From positions 2,232,001 to 2,296,000 of the forward strand of contig LR134353.1 of assembly GCA_900637135.1 (NCBI GenBank): DNA of 64,000 nucleotides, read 5' to 3'. This document shows, one piece after another, positions 33,074 through 41,875 of this stretch. Position numbers and translations under genes: made by a program. The notes below the pieces were generated by a model that saw nothing but the letters and a program-made list of their open reading frames with translations, did no database searches and was not told the DNA's origin. Numbering within the stretch: position 1 is the first letter of the stretch; every line of letters starts with the position of its first letter. Source of the DNA: Mycolicibacterium flavescens. GTDB taxonomy: Bacteria; Actinomycetota; Actinomycetes; Mycobacteriales; Mycobacteriaceae.

Positions 33074-34651
33074 TCAGCGGCTCAGCGGTTTGGCCGCGAA
33101 GTGTTCGCGCAGTTGACGTTTCAGCAGCTTGCCGCTCGGGTTCTTCGGCAGTGCGTCGACAAAGTAGACGTGTTTGGGGGTCTTGAACCCCGCGAGATGC
33201 TGCCGGCAGTGCGCGATCAGGTCGTCCTCAGTCAGGTTGGCGCCCTCGCGGGAGACCACCGCGGCGACGACGGTCTCGACCCAGGTCGGATGCGGGAGAC
33301 CGAAGACCGCGACCTCCTGAACCCCGTTGTGGCGGTAGATGACCTCCTCGACCTCGCGGCTGGCGACATTCTCGCCACCGGTCTTGATCATGTCCTTTTT
33401 GCGGTCGACCACGTGCAGCAGCCCGTGTTCGTCGTAGTAACCGAGGTCGCCGGAGTGGAACCAACCGCTGCGGAATGCCTCCGCCGTCTTCGCCGGGTCG
33501 TCGAGATAACCGAGCATCAAATGCGGGCTGCGGTGGGCGATCTCACCCACCACACCGGCGGCGACGGGCGTGTCGTTCTCGTCGAGGATCGTCGTCTCCA
33601 CATTGACCACCGAACGTCCCGCCGCACCCGCGTGGGCATCCTGCTCGTCCGGCCCGAGCGCGGACGCCAGCGGCGCCAACTCGGTCTGGCCGTAGAAGTT
33701 CCACAGCCTCAGGTTGGGTAGCCGGTCGCGGATCTCGGTGAGGATTTCGGTCGGCATGGCCGATGCGCCGTAGTAGCCCTTGCGCAGGCTCGACAGATCG
33801 ACCTCGTCGAACACCGGGCAACGCAACAGGCTGATCCATACCGTCGGAGGCGCGAAGTAGTTGGTCACGCGATAGCGGGCGATCGTGCGCAGCACCGTCT
33901 CGGGATCGGGCCCGGGCAGGATGATGCTGGTGGCACCGAGATAGATGTCGGTGGCCAGGAAGTTGTCCAGCTGCGCGCAGTGATACAGCGGCAGCGAGTG
34001 GATTTCGACGTCGTCACCGGCCATCGAGCCGGCGACGATGGTGCTGACGTACTGCCACATCAGGCTGCGGCTCGTGTGCATCGCGCCCTTCGGCCGCGAC
34101 TCCGTACCGCTGGTGTACATCAACCGCAGCAGCTGGTCGTCCTCGATGCGCGGATTCGGCGCGGGGGTGGTGGTGGAAAGCCATTGAGCGAAGTCGTCCC
34201 AGCCGGGTGGAACGCTCTGTCCGGGCCGGACGATCGCGGCCCGGGTGCGCACCGCTTTGTCGATGCGCATCGCGTCCTCGGCGACGCCCGCCAGCTCGGC
34301 TTCGACGATGAATCCGCTGGCCCTACTGTGGCCCAGGACGTAGGCGACCTCTTCGGCCGTCAGCATGAAATTGATCGGCACGAGCACCACCGCGGCACGG
34401 GCGGTGGCGAACGCGAGCACCGCGTACTGCCAGCAGTTGTGGGCCAGCAGGGCCACCCGATCACCTGGCCGGAACCCGTTGTCCTGCAACGCGGCGGCGG
34501 CGCGATCCACGAGCCGGTCGAAGTCGGCGAACGTCAGCACCACATCGCCGTCGATGATCGCGGTCTTGTCGGGTTGCCTCCGGGCCGACCGACGCGGGAT
34601 GTCGCCCAGCGTGTGGCTGCGTGCCTGGTCGACCACAGCGTCGAGATCCAT
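33074..34651 (-). CDS. Acyl-CoA synthetase (FadD family)
   Basis: This 525-residue AMP-forming acid-CoA ligase starts at ATG 34651. The P-loop is YTSGTESRPKG (residues 179-189); also seen are NFYGQTELAP, the adenylate motif FHSGDLGYYDEHGLLHVVDRKKDMIKTGGENVASREVE and the C-terminal lysine in PKNPSGKLLKR. It would activate a side-chain carboxylate to its CoA ester and heads the operon fadD-adh-crotonase-acyl-CoA dehydrogenase pair. The promoter region is shared with the divergent Baeyer-Villiger monooxygenase. Confidence 0.92.
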   Translation of the reverse strand: MDLDAVVDQARSHTLGDIPRRSARRQPDKTAIIDGDVVLTFADFDRLVDRAAAALQDNGFRPGDRVALLAHNCWQYAVLAFATARAAVVLVPINFMLTAEEVAYVLGHSRASGFIVEAELAGVAEDAMRIDKAVRTRAAIVRPGQSVPPGWDDFAQWLSTTTPAPNPRIEDDQLLRLMYTSGTESRPKGAMHTSRSLMWQYVSTIVAGSMAGDDVEIHSLPLYHCAQLDNFLATDIYLGATSIILPGPDPETVLRTIARYRVTNYFAPPTVWISLLRCPVFDEVDLSSLRKGYYGASAMPTEILTEIRDRLPNLRLWNFYGQTELAPLASALGPDEQDAHAGAAGRSVVNVETTILDENDTPVAAGVVGEIAHRSPHLMLGYLDDPAKTAEAFRSGWFHSGDLGYYDEHGLLHVVDRKKDMIKTGGENVASREVEEVIYRHNGVQEVAVFGLPHPTWVETVVAAVVSREGANLTEDDLIAHCRQHLAGFKTPKHVYFVDALPKNPSGKLLKRQLREHFAAKPLSR

Positions 34652-34694
34652 GGCGCGCAGCGTATGCGCGGTCGGCGTGGCGAGAGCGACCGGT

Positions 34695-34710
34695 GTCCCG
34701 CTCAGTAGGC
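34695..34710 (-). promoter_or_regulatory. Weak copy of the cluster 16-base element (fadD/BVMO)
   Basis: On the reverse strand GCCTACTGAGCGGGAC matches 10 of 16 positions, with the right half GCGGGAC intact. It lies 43 bases upstream of both fadD (34651) and the monooxygenase (34754). Confidence 0.35.
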
Positions 34711-34753
34711 AGGGCGGTGCCCGGACTGCCGTGTCGCGCCGATACTCAGGTTC

Positions 34754-36682
34754 GTGACTGCTGATGCTCGTGCCCTTCCGCCACCGCATGTGGCGGTTGA
34801 CGACCGTGACGAACTGCGGGCGAATCTCGTTCAGGCCGACGCCGGTGTCTTGGTCGCAGTGCTGGCGCAACTGGTGGGTGATCCGTCGGTGATCGAGCGG
34901 TTCGGACCGAGGATCACACACATACCCGATCCGCCCGAGCGCGTCGGAGTCACCGATGCCGACACCATGGCATCGCTCGTCGACGCGGTCGTCGAGGCGG
35001 TGACCTCACGGCAGCCCGAAGAGAGGGTGGCCGGCGACGACATCGATCTGTTCACCCGCGCGCTGCCGGTGGCGCTGGGCTCCGACGTCGACGACGAGTT
35101 CATCCCGCTTCTGCTCGAACAGGGCGGTTTTCATCTCTCCCAGCCCACGTTGCCGCGCACGGTGCCCATCCCGCAGACGACGACGGTCGCGATCGTCGGC
35201 GCGGGCATCGCCGGCATCATCACAGCGCTCGCCGCGGCCGACGCGGGGGTGAAGTACCAGATCTTCGACCGCAATGAGGAGGTCGGCGGCACCTGGCTGA
35301 CGACGAGGTACCCCGGGATCGGTGTGGACACACCGTCGGCGTACTACTCGCTGTCGCGGGAGGTCAACCCGGACTGGTCGAGCTACTACCCGCAGGGCGC
35401 GGAGTACCAGAACTACCTGGTGTCCCTGGCGGACAAGTACGGACTGCGCGAGCACACCCGGTTCGGCACCGAGGTCGAAGCCCTGTGGTGGGACGACGAG
35501 CGCGGGCAGTGGCAGATCCACACGGTCGACCGCGACGGCAACCGCGACATCAGTCATGCCCGGGTGGTCATCACCGCGGCCGGCTACCTCAACCGGCCCC
35601 GGTGGCCGGACGTTGCAGGCCGGGACTCGTTCGAGGGCGTCAGCATTCACTCCGCGCAGTGGGACCCGTCGCTGGACCTCGCCGGTAAGCGGGTCGCCGT
35701 CATCGGCGCGGGCTGCACCGCCGTACAGATCGTCGACGCGTGTGTGGACGAGGTCGACCACCTGACCGTCTTTCAGCGTCAACCGCATTGGGTGGCGCCT
35801 CGCAAGCGGCTCTCCGATGACGTGCCCGACTACCGCCGGTACCTCGGTCGACACCTGCCGTACTACGCGAACTGGCACAGGGTGAAGTCCTACTGGGCGA
35901 CGGCGGACAACAACTATCCGGTGATCCTGCGGGACCCCGAGTGGGCGAAGGACCACCTGTCGATCTCGCAGGCCAACGACGTCCTGCTGCAGATGTGTCT
36001 GGAGTACATCAACCGCACCTTCGGTGAGGGCTCGGAGCTGGCCAAGAAGGTCACACCCGACTTCGCGCCGTACGGCAAGCGCATTATCCGCGACCCGGGC
36101 GGCTACTACGCCGCGCTGACCCGCGAGCACGTCGACGTCGAAGCCAGCGAGCCCGCCGCTGTCAACGCCGCGGGCATCATCACGCAGGACGGCCGGCAGA
36201 TCGACCTCGACGTGATCGTCTATGCCACCGGATATCACCTCGACTTCCTGTCCACGGTCGACATCCGGGGGCGCAACGGCAGGACACTGCGCGAGGAATG
36301 GGGCGACAGCCCGCGCGCGTACCGCGGTGGCACGGTGCCGGGCTTTCCGAACCTGTTCATCACGTCGGCGCCGAACTACAGCCCGGGCCACGGTGCGGGC
36401 GCCAACTTTTCGATGGAGGTGCTCGCCCACTACATCATGGAGTGCCTGCAACTGCTCGCGCTGCGGGGCGCCACCACCATGGAGGTGACGCGGGAGGCCT
36501 ACGACGATTACGTGGCGCGGATCGACGACGCGATGTCGCGCACGGTGTGGTGTCACACCCCGAACGCGCACACCTACTATCGCTCCGGTTCGGGTCGCGT
36601 GGTCGTGGCTACGCCGTACCGTCTGGTCGACATGTGGCATCAGCATCGCGCGCCCGTCGAAGAACACTTCGTCCTCCGATGA
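34754..36682 (+). CDS. Baeyer-Villiger monooxygenase with N-terminal extension (HAPMO type)
   Basis: This 642-residue flavin monooxygenase has an N-terminal extension of ~140 residues, as in 4-hydroxyacetophenone monooxygenase. Next come the FAD fold VAIVGAGIAGII (146-157), EEVGGTWLTTRYPG, the Baeyer-Villiger fingerprint FEGVSIHSAQWD (292-303) and the NADPH fold VAVIGAGCTAVQ (~314-325). It inserts oxygen next to a ketone to give an ester or lactone. In a steroid-like cluster the substrate could be a side-chain or ring ketone. The SDR gene downstream overlaps its stop (ATGA). Confidence 0.92.
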   Translation: MTADARALPPPHVAVDDRDELRANLVQADAGVLVAVLAQLVGDPSVIERFGPRITHIPDPPERVGVTDADTMASLVDAVVEAVTSRQPEERVAGDDIDLFTRALPVALGSDVDDEFIPLLLEQGGFHLSQPTLPRTVPIPQTTTVAIVGAGIAGIITALAAADAGVKYQIFDRNEEVGGTWLTTRYPGIGVDTPSAYYSLSREVNPDWSSYYPQGAEYQNYLVSLADKYGLREHTRFGTEVEALWWDDERGQWQIHTVDRDGNRDISHARVVITAAGYLNRPRWPDVAGRDSFEGVSIHSAQWDPSLDLAGKRVAVIGAGCTAVQIVDACVDEVDHLTVFQRQPHWVAPRKRLSDDVPDYRRYLGRHLPYYANWHRVKSYWATADNNYPVILRDPEWAKDHLSISQANDVLLQMCLEYINRTFGEGSELAKKVTPDFAPYGKRIIRDPGGYYAALTREHVDVEASEPAAVNAAGIITQDGRQIDLDVIVYATGYHLDFLSTVDIRGRNGRTLREEWGDSPRAYRGGTVPGFPNLFITSAPNYSPGHGAGANFSMEVLAHYIMECLQLLALRGATTMEVTREAYDDYVARIDDAMSRTVWCHTPNAHTYYRSGSGRVVVATPYRLVDMWHQHRAPVEEHFVLR

Positions 36683-37566
36683 CGGGGCTTCTCGCCGGTA
36701 AGACGGCCCTGGTCACCGGCAGCAGCCGCGGCATCGGACGCGCTGTGGCGCAACGTCTTTCCGCGGAGGGCGCGACGGTGGTGGTGACCGCTCGGTCGTT
36801 CGAGCCGTCGGCATCGGTACGTGGGGGTGCGGTCACGGCCCTGCCAGGGACGATCGCCGAGACGATCGAGCTCATCGAGGGCGCGGGCGGTACGGCGATC
36901 GGCATCGCGGCCGACCTCGAGGATTCCGATCAACGGGCCCGGCTCGTCGACGAGGTCGTCGAACGCACCGGCGGCCTCGACATCCTCGTCAACAACGCCG
37001 GTTTCGCGGACTATGCCCGCGTCGAGGAGATGAGCCTGGACACCTTCGACCGCACAGTCGAGCACTATCTGCGCACCCCGTTCGTGCTGACGCAGGCCGC
37101 AGTGCCGCATATGCGGGAGCGGGGGGCCGGCTGGATCGTCAACATCGGGTCAGTGACGGGCGTCGCCCCGGTGCGGCCGTACCGCGAGTACAACAAGACG
37201 TCGGGTGACGTCGTCTACGCCTCCTGCAAGGCCGCCCTGCACCGTTTCACGCAGGGGGTGGCCGCCGAACTGGTCGACGCGAACATCGCGGTGAACTGTG
37301 TCGGTCCTTCCACTGCCATCCGTACTCCCGGTGCGGCACAACTCATCCCGGACAGCTTTCCCACCGAACCAGTGGAGTACCTCGCCGAGACCGTACTCGC
37401 GATGTGTCACCTGCCTGCCGCCGAGCGCACCGGCCTGGTCGCATTCAGCCTGCACTATCCGTGGTCGCAGGGACTGACCGTGCACTCTCTCGACGGCGTC
37501 ACCGAGTTACCGCCCCTGGAGCCTCCCGCGACCGCCAACCCGAACATCCTGCCGGCCGGTCTTTAG
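36679..37566 (+). CDS. Short-chain dehydrogenase/reductase
   Basis: This 295-residue SDR, ATG at 36679, overlaps the monooxygenase stop. It has LVTGSSRGIGRAVAQRL (residues ~11-27), TARSFEPSASVRG (basic, NADP preference), LVNNAGFADYA, the serine in VNIGSVTGVAP and the YASCKAAL active site. A longer than usual loop (YREYNKTSGDVVYASCK) precedes the active site. Translational coupling suggests it makes or removes the ketone used by the monooxygenase. Confidence 0.9.
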   Translation: MTGLLAGKTALVTGSSRGIGRAVAQRLSAEGATVVVTARSFEPSASVRGGAVTALPGTIAETIELIEGAGGTAIGIAADLEDSDQRARLVDEVVERTGGLDILVNNAGFADYARVEEMSLDTFDRTVEHYLRTPFVLTQAAVPHMRERGAGWIVNIGSVTGVAPVRPYREYNKTSGDVVYASCKAALHRFTQGVAAELVDANIAVNCVGPSTAIRTPGAAQLIPDSFPTEPVEYLAETVLAMCHLPAAERTGLVAFSLHYPWSQGLTVHSLDGVTELPPLEPPATANPNILPAGL

Positions 37567-37568
37567 CG

Positions 37569-37625
37569 CGAATTCTGCGGGAGGGTCGCGGATCGCGCGA
37601 TTTCACAGCCCAGCTGCAGAATTCG
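37569..37625. terminator. Long inverted repeat between convergent genes
   Basis: CGAATTCTGC (37569-37578) and GCAGAATTCG (37616-37625) are perfect complements. The 37-base loop contains a second pairing (TCGCG/CGCG). It fills the gap between the SDR and the reverse-strand Dabb-type gene and probably terminates both. Confidence 0.55.
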
Positions 37626-37642
37626 ACGCACAAGCCGCCAGA

Positions 37643-38257
37643 TCACCCGATGGCGCAGAAGCTGTGGCAGACCCGGTCGCGGACGATCACCTCGGGACAC
37701 TCGGGGTCGAACCACCGGTCCACGTACGCCCAGTGAATCGGATGCATGAGGTACGGACCGGTCAGACCGTCGAGATCGCGAAACTCCTGTTCGAACACGT
37801 GGGTCCACTCCGACACACCGACCGCCGACTCGACCCTGGCGAGCTGCCATGAGGCGATCGAATTGACATAGCGGGGGAGCAGCCGCAGATCGTCCTCGAA
37901 CCGCGCCACTGCGGCGCCGTCGGTGTCCGGTTGCACACGCAGCAGCAGTGTCCGGTAAACGGTGGCCGAGATGTCCCTGGCGGCGACCACGTCGCCGGTA
38001 TAGGTGGCGCCGTTGATGCGGCCGACCTCGGGGCGATCGAGGATCGAATTGAAAGTCGTTGCCACCGAGGACCACTCGTCTTCGTTGCGAAAGCGCAGAT
38101 GCATGAGGATGTCGCCACCGTTGCGCACGCCGGGCAGTGTCGGCTGCACCAGGGCGTGGGCCGCATTGCTGGCCGCCGCGGCTTCGCGCAGCTCGTACAA
38201 CAAGCGGTCACGTCCGGTGGCCTCGGCGGCATCGATCAGCCGGATGACGCTATACAT
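37643..38257 (-). CDS. Dimeric alpha/beta-barrel (Dabb-like) two-domain protein
   Basis: This protein of about 204 residues from ATG 38257 (in-frame ATG 38275/GTG 38278 are alternatives). It has two ferredoxin-like halves: residues 1-100 (MYSVIRLIDAAEA, DILMHLRFRNEDEWSSVA) and the C-terminal half with WTHVFEQEFRDLDGLTGPYLMHPIHWAYVDRWFDPE, which resembles stress-responsive A/B-barrel (Dabb) proteins. Such folds include cyclases and small-molecule-binding proteins. It overlaps the 38250 gene by a few bases, so the two are co-translated. Confidence 0.75.
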   Translation of the reverse strand: MYSVIRLIDAAEATGRDRLLYELREAAAASNAAHALVQPTLPGVRNGGDILMHLRFRNEDEWSSVATTFNSILDRPEVGRINGATYTGDVVAARDISATVYRTLLLRVQPDTDGAAVARFEDDLRLLPRYVNSIASWQLARVESAVGVSEWTHVFEQEFRDLDGLTGPYLMHPIHWAYVDRWFDPECPEVIVRDRVCHSFCAIG

Positions 38258-38597
38258 CGCACAAGCCGTCGACATCACCTGCTGCGGCGGCGACGCTGCG
38301 GGTGCGCTCCACGACGAGGTCGGCGATGCCTTCCCACCACGGCCCCAGTGTGGCGTCGGGTCTGCCCTGCCATGTCATCTCCCACCACGCCTGAGGGCTC
38401 GGCAGGGACCACGTCACGGTGATCACGTTGGATTGGTCGTCGAACCATATCGGCGGGCTGACGAGGACCTCGCGAAGCGTCATCCCGCGATCTCGCGCCC
38501 CGGGCGCGTATTCGGCCAGGTACGTGTCGACGAATTGTCGTGCGCATCCCGGCCGGGTGATGACGCGGTCGATGACGAACACCTCACCGTCGGCCAT
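38250..38597 (-). CDS. Small dimeric alpha/beta-barrel-like protein
   Basis: This 115-residue protein, ATG at 38597, has the strand-helix pattern of a single ferredoxin-like (NIPSNAP/Dabb-type) domain: EVFVIDRVITRPGCARQFVDTYLAEYAP, then MTLREVLVSPPIWFDDQSNVITVTWSL. It is rich in Trp (WWEMTWQG, GPWWEG). Its partner at 37643 has a related fold. Function unknown; steroid-intermediate binding or isomerisation is speculative. Confidence 0.75.
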   Translation of the reverse strand: MADGEVFVIDRVITRPGCARQFVDTYLAEYAPGARDRGMTLREVLVSPPIWFDDQSNVITVTWSLPSPQAWWEMTWQGRPDATLGPWWEGIADLVVERTRSVAAAAGDVDGLCDV

Positions 38598-38639
38598 GGC
38601 CCGACACTATGGCCACCGGGACGGCGGCACAGACGGCGC

Positions 38640-38655
38640 TCCCAGCCATCGGGAC
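38640..38655 (+). promoter_or_regulatory. Copy of the cluster 16-base element (Dabb/OYE)
   Basis: TCCCAGCCATCGGGAC matches 14 of 16 positions. It lies in the 100-base divergent region, 43 bases before both the gene at 38597 and ATG 38698. A related half-copy, ACCGGGAC, lies at 38615-38622. Confidence 0.6.
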
Positions 38656-38697
38656 GACACCGTTGACCGTGGCGATCGGGCGGAGCACCGTGGTCCG

Positions 38698-39903
38698 ATG
38701 ACAGTAGAGACGCCGGACCCGTTCGCGCCGGCCAGGCTCGGCCCGGTGAAGCTGCGCAACCGCGTCATCAAGGCCGCGACCTCCGAGGGACGCTCGCCCG
38801 ACGGTACGGTGACCGACGACCTGATCGACTTTCACGTCGCGTTCGCCAACGGCGGCGTCGGAATGACGACGGTCGCGTACTGCTGCGTTTCGAAGGAGGG
38901 CGCCAGCGCACCCGGTCAGATCGTGATGAGCAAGGCGGCGCTGCCCGGCCTGCGTCGGCTCACCGATGCGGTCCACGGGGCGGGCGCAGCGATCTCGGCG
39001 CAGCTCGGCCATGCGGGCGTCGTGGCACCGAAGAAGCTGACCGGCGTCACCGCGATCTCACCGAGCCGGTTCCTCAATCCGACCTCATTCGCCTACTGTC
39101 GCGAGATCACACCCGCCGAGATCCATGTGGTCATCGAACAATTCGCCGCGGCCACTCGCGTGGCGATCGATGCGGGCTTCGACGCCGTCGAACTCCATTT
39201 CGGCCATCTGTACCTGCCGAGCTCGTTCCTGAGCCCGCGCATCAACCGGCGCAAGGATGCCTACGGCGGCTCCATCGACAACCGGTCGCGGTTCGTGCGG
39301 GAGATCGCCGGTCGCGTCCGGGAAGTCGTGGGAGATCAGATCGCGGTCATCGCCAAGCTGGACATGGACGACGGTCTGCCCGGCAGCATCTGGATCGACG
39401 AGGCGCTACGGACCGCGCAACTACTCGACGCCGACGAGACGCTGGATGCGATCGAGCTGACGCAGGGCTCGTCGGTCTACAAGCCGATGTACCTCTTCCG
39501 GGGCGACGTCCCGGTCAAGGAGTTCGCCGAGGTGATGCCGGCGGCGCTGCGGCCCGGCGTCCGGCTGGCCGGCAAGCGCGTCATGGGCAGTTACCCGTAT
39601 CGGGATCTCTACATGCTGGATGCGGCGCGTCAGTTCGTGCCGGTGGTGCGCCACACCAAGCTGATTCTGTTGGGCGGCATCACGAATCACGACCACCTTC
39701 AGACGGGTCTGCGCGAGGGGTTCGACTTCATGGCGATGGGCCGGGCGTTGTTGCGTGAGCCCGATCTGGTCAACGCGATGATCGCCGATCACAGCACCCG
39801 CAGTCGATGCAACCACAACAACAAGTGCATGGTCACGGTGTTCGGCCGGACCCACTGTGTTCTCGACCCGCATCAGCGCTATGGGCCGGTGGCGAAGGCC
39901 TGA
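38698..39903 (+). CDS. Old-yellow-enzyme-type NADH:flavin oxidoreductase
   Basis: This 401-residue TIM-barrel flavoprotein starts at ATG 38698. FMN and substrate sites are visible in KLRNRVIKAATSEGRSPDGTVTD, ISAQLGHAGVV, the active-site VELHFGHLYLPSSFLSPRINRRKDAYGGSIDNRSRF motif (spread over residues ~160-195), VIAKLDMDDG and LLGGITNHD / FMAMGRALLREPDLV. A C-terminal CNHNNKC pair lacks the full iron-sulfur set of the longer 2,4-dienoyl-CoA reductase class. Ene-reduction of a steroid-like enone or dienone is a reasonable role. Confidence 0.9.
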   Translation: MTVETPDPFAPARLGPVKLRNRVIKAATSEGRSPDGTVTDDLIDFHVAFANGGVGMTTVAYCCVSKEGASAPGQIVMSKAALPGLRRLTDAVHGAGAAISAQLGHAGVVAPKKLTGVTAISPSRFLNPTSFAYCREITPAEIHVVIEQFAAATRVAIDAGFDAVELHFGHLYLPSSFLSPRINRRKDAYGGSIDNRSRFVREIAGRVREVVGDQIAVIAKLDMDDGLPGSIWIDEALRTAQLLDADETLDAIELTQGSSVYKPMYLFRGDVPVKEFAEVMPAALRPGVRLAGKRVMGSYPYRDLYMLDAARQFVPVVRHTKLILLGGITNHDHLQTGLREGFDFMAMGRALLREPDLVNAMIADHSTRSRCNHNNKCMVTVFGRTHCVLDPHQRYGPVAKA

Positions 39904-39913
39904 ACGCGAAGCC

Positions 39914-40831
39914 TCACAACAACGCTGCGAGCTGTCGCGTAACCTGCCGCCGCGCCTCGTGGGCGATGTCGAGCATCGGCATCGTCATGAAACCGTGGAT
40001 CCCACCGTCGAAAACGCACCGCGTCACGGAAACACCCGCGGCTTCCAACGCCTCGGCATACGCGACGCCCTCGTCTCGCAGCGGATCGTGACCCGCGATC
40101 ACCACCACGGCCGGTGGTAGGCCGTCGAGGCGCGCCTGCAGCGGCGACGCATACGGGTGGGCGCGGTCAGCGGGGGAGGGAACATACTGGTCCCAGTACC
40201 ACTGCAGCGCCGGGCGCGGATTGTAGAAACCCTTGCCGTACAGGCGGTACGACTCGGTATCGAAATCTGCGGCGATCATCGGGTAGATCAGCATCTGGGC
40301 AGACAATGTCGGCCCGCCGCGGTCGCGCGCCATCAGGGCGGTCACAGCCGCGAGATTGCCGCCGGCGCTGTCGCCGGCCACCGTCAGACGGGTCGGGTCG
40401 CCACCGAATCCCGCCCAGTGCTCGGCGGTCCAGCACGTCGCGGCGTACACATCCTCAGCCGCAGCGGGCCACCGATTCTCGGGTGCGAGCCGGTAACCCA
40501 CCGAAACGACCACGGCGGGAAGCAGGTTGGCCAGATTGCGGCACAGACCGTCATGGCTGTCGAGGTCGCAGAACACGAATCCACCGCCGTGCGCATACAC
40601 CACGACGGGCAACGGCGCCTCCGAAGCCGGCCGATAAACCCGCACGGTGATGGGCCCGTCGCCTCCGGGGATGCTGACATCACCGACGGATTCGACGGCT
40701 TCGGGCTCTGCGGGCGGCACGAACCGCGATCGGATCGTGGCACGTGCCTGTGAACCGCTCATCGTGTGCACCGGCGGAAAGCCCGAGTCCAGCGCCTCGA
40801 TCAGGTCGGCGATCTGCGGATCGAGGCTCAC
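39914..40831 (-). CDS. Hormone-sensitive-lipase-type alpha/beta hydrolase
   Basis: This 305-residue esterase starts at GTG 40831, overlapping the regulator's stop (GTGA). It has YAHGGGFVFCDLDSHDG, the nucleophile GDSAGGN, VVIAGHDPLRDEG and GGIHGFMTMP (Asp and His of the triad). It converges on the OYE gene. Translational coupling to an IclR regulator suggests induction by its own pathway substrate. Confidence 0.9.
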   Translation of the reverse strand: MSLDPQIADLIEALDSGFPPVHTMSGSQARATIRSRFVPPAEPEAVESVGDVSIPGGDGPITVRVYRPASEAPLPVVVYAHGGGFVFCDLDSHDGLCRNLANLLPAVVVSVGYRLAPENRWPAAAEDVYAATCWTAEHWAGFGGDPTRLTVAGDSAGGNLAAVTALMARDRGGPTLSAQMLIYPMIAADFDTESYRLYGKGFYNPRPALQWYWDQYVPSPADRAHPYASPLQARLDGLPPAVVVIAGHDPLRDEGVAYAEALEAAGVSVTRCVFDGGIHGFMTMPMLDIAHEARRQVTRQLAALL

Positions 40832-41670
40832 GCGTACTGCAGCACCGGCTCACGCGGCGATGTGGGCCGCGGCGCAGGCACATTCCGCAGCGGCCGAGCC
40901 TGCTGCAGCGTCGGCGCCACCCGGCGCGGGCCGTCCTCGGCGTTGCGCCAGATCGCCATGGCCGTCATCCGCACCGGTGCGACGAGACGCTGGTCGAACA
41001 TCATGCGACTCATCGGACCGCAGACCGACACGGCCGCGACCGCCTCACCCTGACCACCGATCGGTGCTGCGACGCAACCGAATCCGCTCAGCGCCTCCTC
41101 ACGGTCGAACGCGATTCCGTGCTCGCGTGCCTTGGCGAGCTCGGTGCGCAGCTGGGCGGGTGATCCGATGGAGTACTTTGTGCGGCGGTTCGTCAGGTCG
41201 ATCGTGCCGTAGTCGAGGTCGGTCACGGACGCCAGCATGGCCTTGCCCAGCGCCGAGCAGTGAGCGGGCTGGCGCCCACCGACCCGACTGGGAATGGCTG
41301 CCCCCAGCCCGTCACCGATCTTCTCCAGATACACGACATCGGCGCCGTCGAGGACGGCGAGGTGGACGACGAGTCCGGTGGCGCGGTGCAGATCGTGCAG
41401 CAGAGGCACCGCCGCGCGGTGCAGGCGGTCCTGGTGCACCGCGAGTGACCCCAACTCGACCAGCCGCATACCCAGCTCGTAGTCGCGCCCGTTGCGTCGC
41501 AGCCACCGCAGTTGGACGAGGCGCTCGAGCATGCGGTGCGCGGAGGAGCGGGGCAGTCCGGTGCGGCGCACGATCTGCGCGAGTGTCAGCCGGCCCGGCC
41601 CATCGAAGGCGTCAAGAACCAGCGATACGCGGTCAAGGACTGCGCTGGGTGTTTCGACGGGCGTTGTCAT
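40828..41670 (-). CDS. IclR-family transcriptional regulator
   Basis: This 280-residue protein starts at ATG 41670. It has an N-terminal winged helix (VSLVLDAFDGPGRLTLAQIVRRTGLPRSSAHRMLERLVQLRWL) and a C-terminal GAF-like effector domain (ATGLVVHLAVLDGADVVYLEKIG, HCSALGKAMLA, GIAFDREEALSGFGCVAAPI). The proline-rich tail is unusual. It is coupled to an esterase gene; a palindrome AATAGG-N6-CCTATT lies 43 bases upstream, probably its own operator. Confidence 0.92.
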   Translation of the reverse strand: MTTPVETPSAVLDRVSLVLDAFDGPGRLTLAQIVRRTGLPRSSAHRMLERLVQLRWLRRNGRDYELGMRLVELGSLAVHQDRLHRAAVPLLHDLHRATGLVVHLAVLDGADVVYLEKIGDGLGAAIPSRVGGRQPAHCSALGKAMLASVTDLDYGTIDLTNRRTKYSIGSPAQLRTELAKAREHGIAFDREEALSGFGCVAAPIGGQGEAVAAVSVCGPMSRMMFDQRLVAPVRMTAMAIWRNAEDGPRRVAPTLQQARPLRNVPAPRPTSPREPVLQYA

Positions 41671-41712
41671 GTGGCCTCCGGAGCACGAGCTGCAACACGC
41701 AGACATATTTCT

Positions 41713-41730
41713 AATAGGAATATGCCTATT
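41713..41730. promoter_or_regulatory. Candidate IclR operator
   Basis: AATAGG (41713-41718) and CCTATT (41725-41730) form a perfect inverted repeat with a 6-base spacer in an AT-rich patch upstream of the IclR gene. The spacing and half-site size fit IclR autoregulation. Confidence 0.5.
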
Positions 41731-41875
41731 TGTAGCACGGAGATGTGCAGAGTGTCACACAATCCCCGCGATTGGGCGTCGGTCACGTCTGCGACCTGCG
41801 GTTAATGGTTTCGGCGCAGCGGCGTGTGTCGCCTAGCAGGGTGATTTCGTGCAGCCAGTCCGTGGGATCAGCCAT

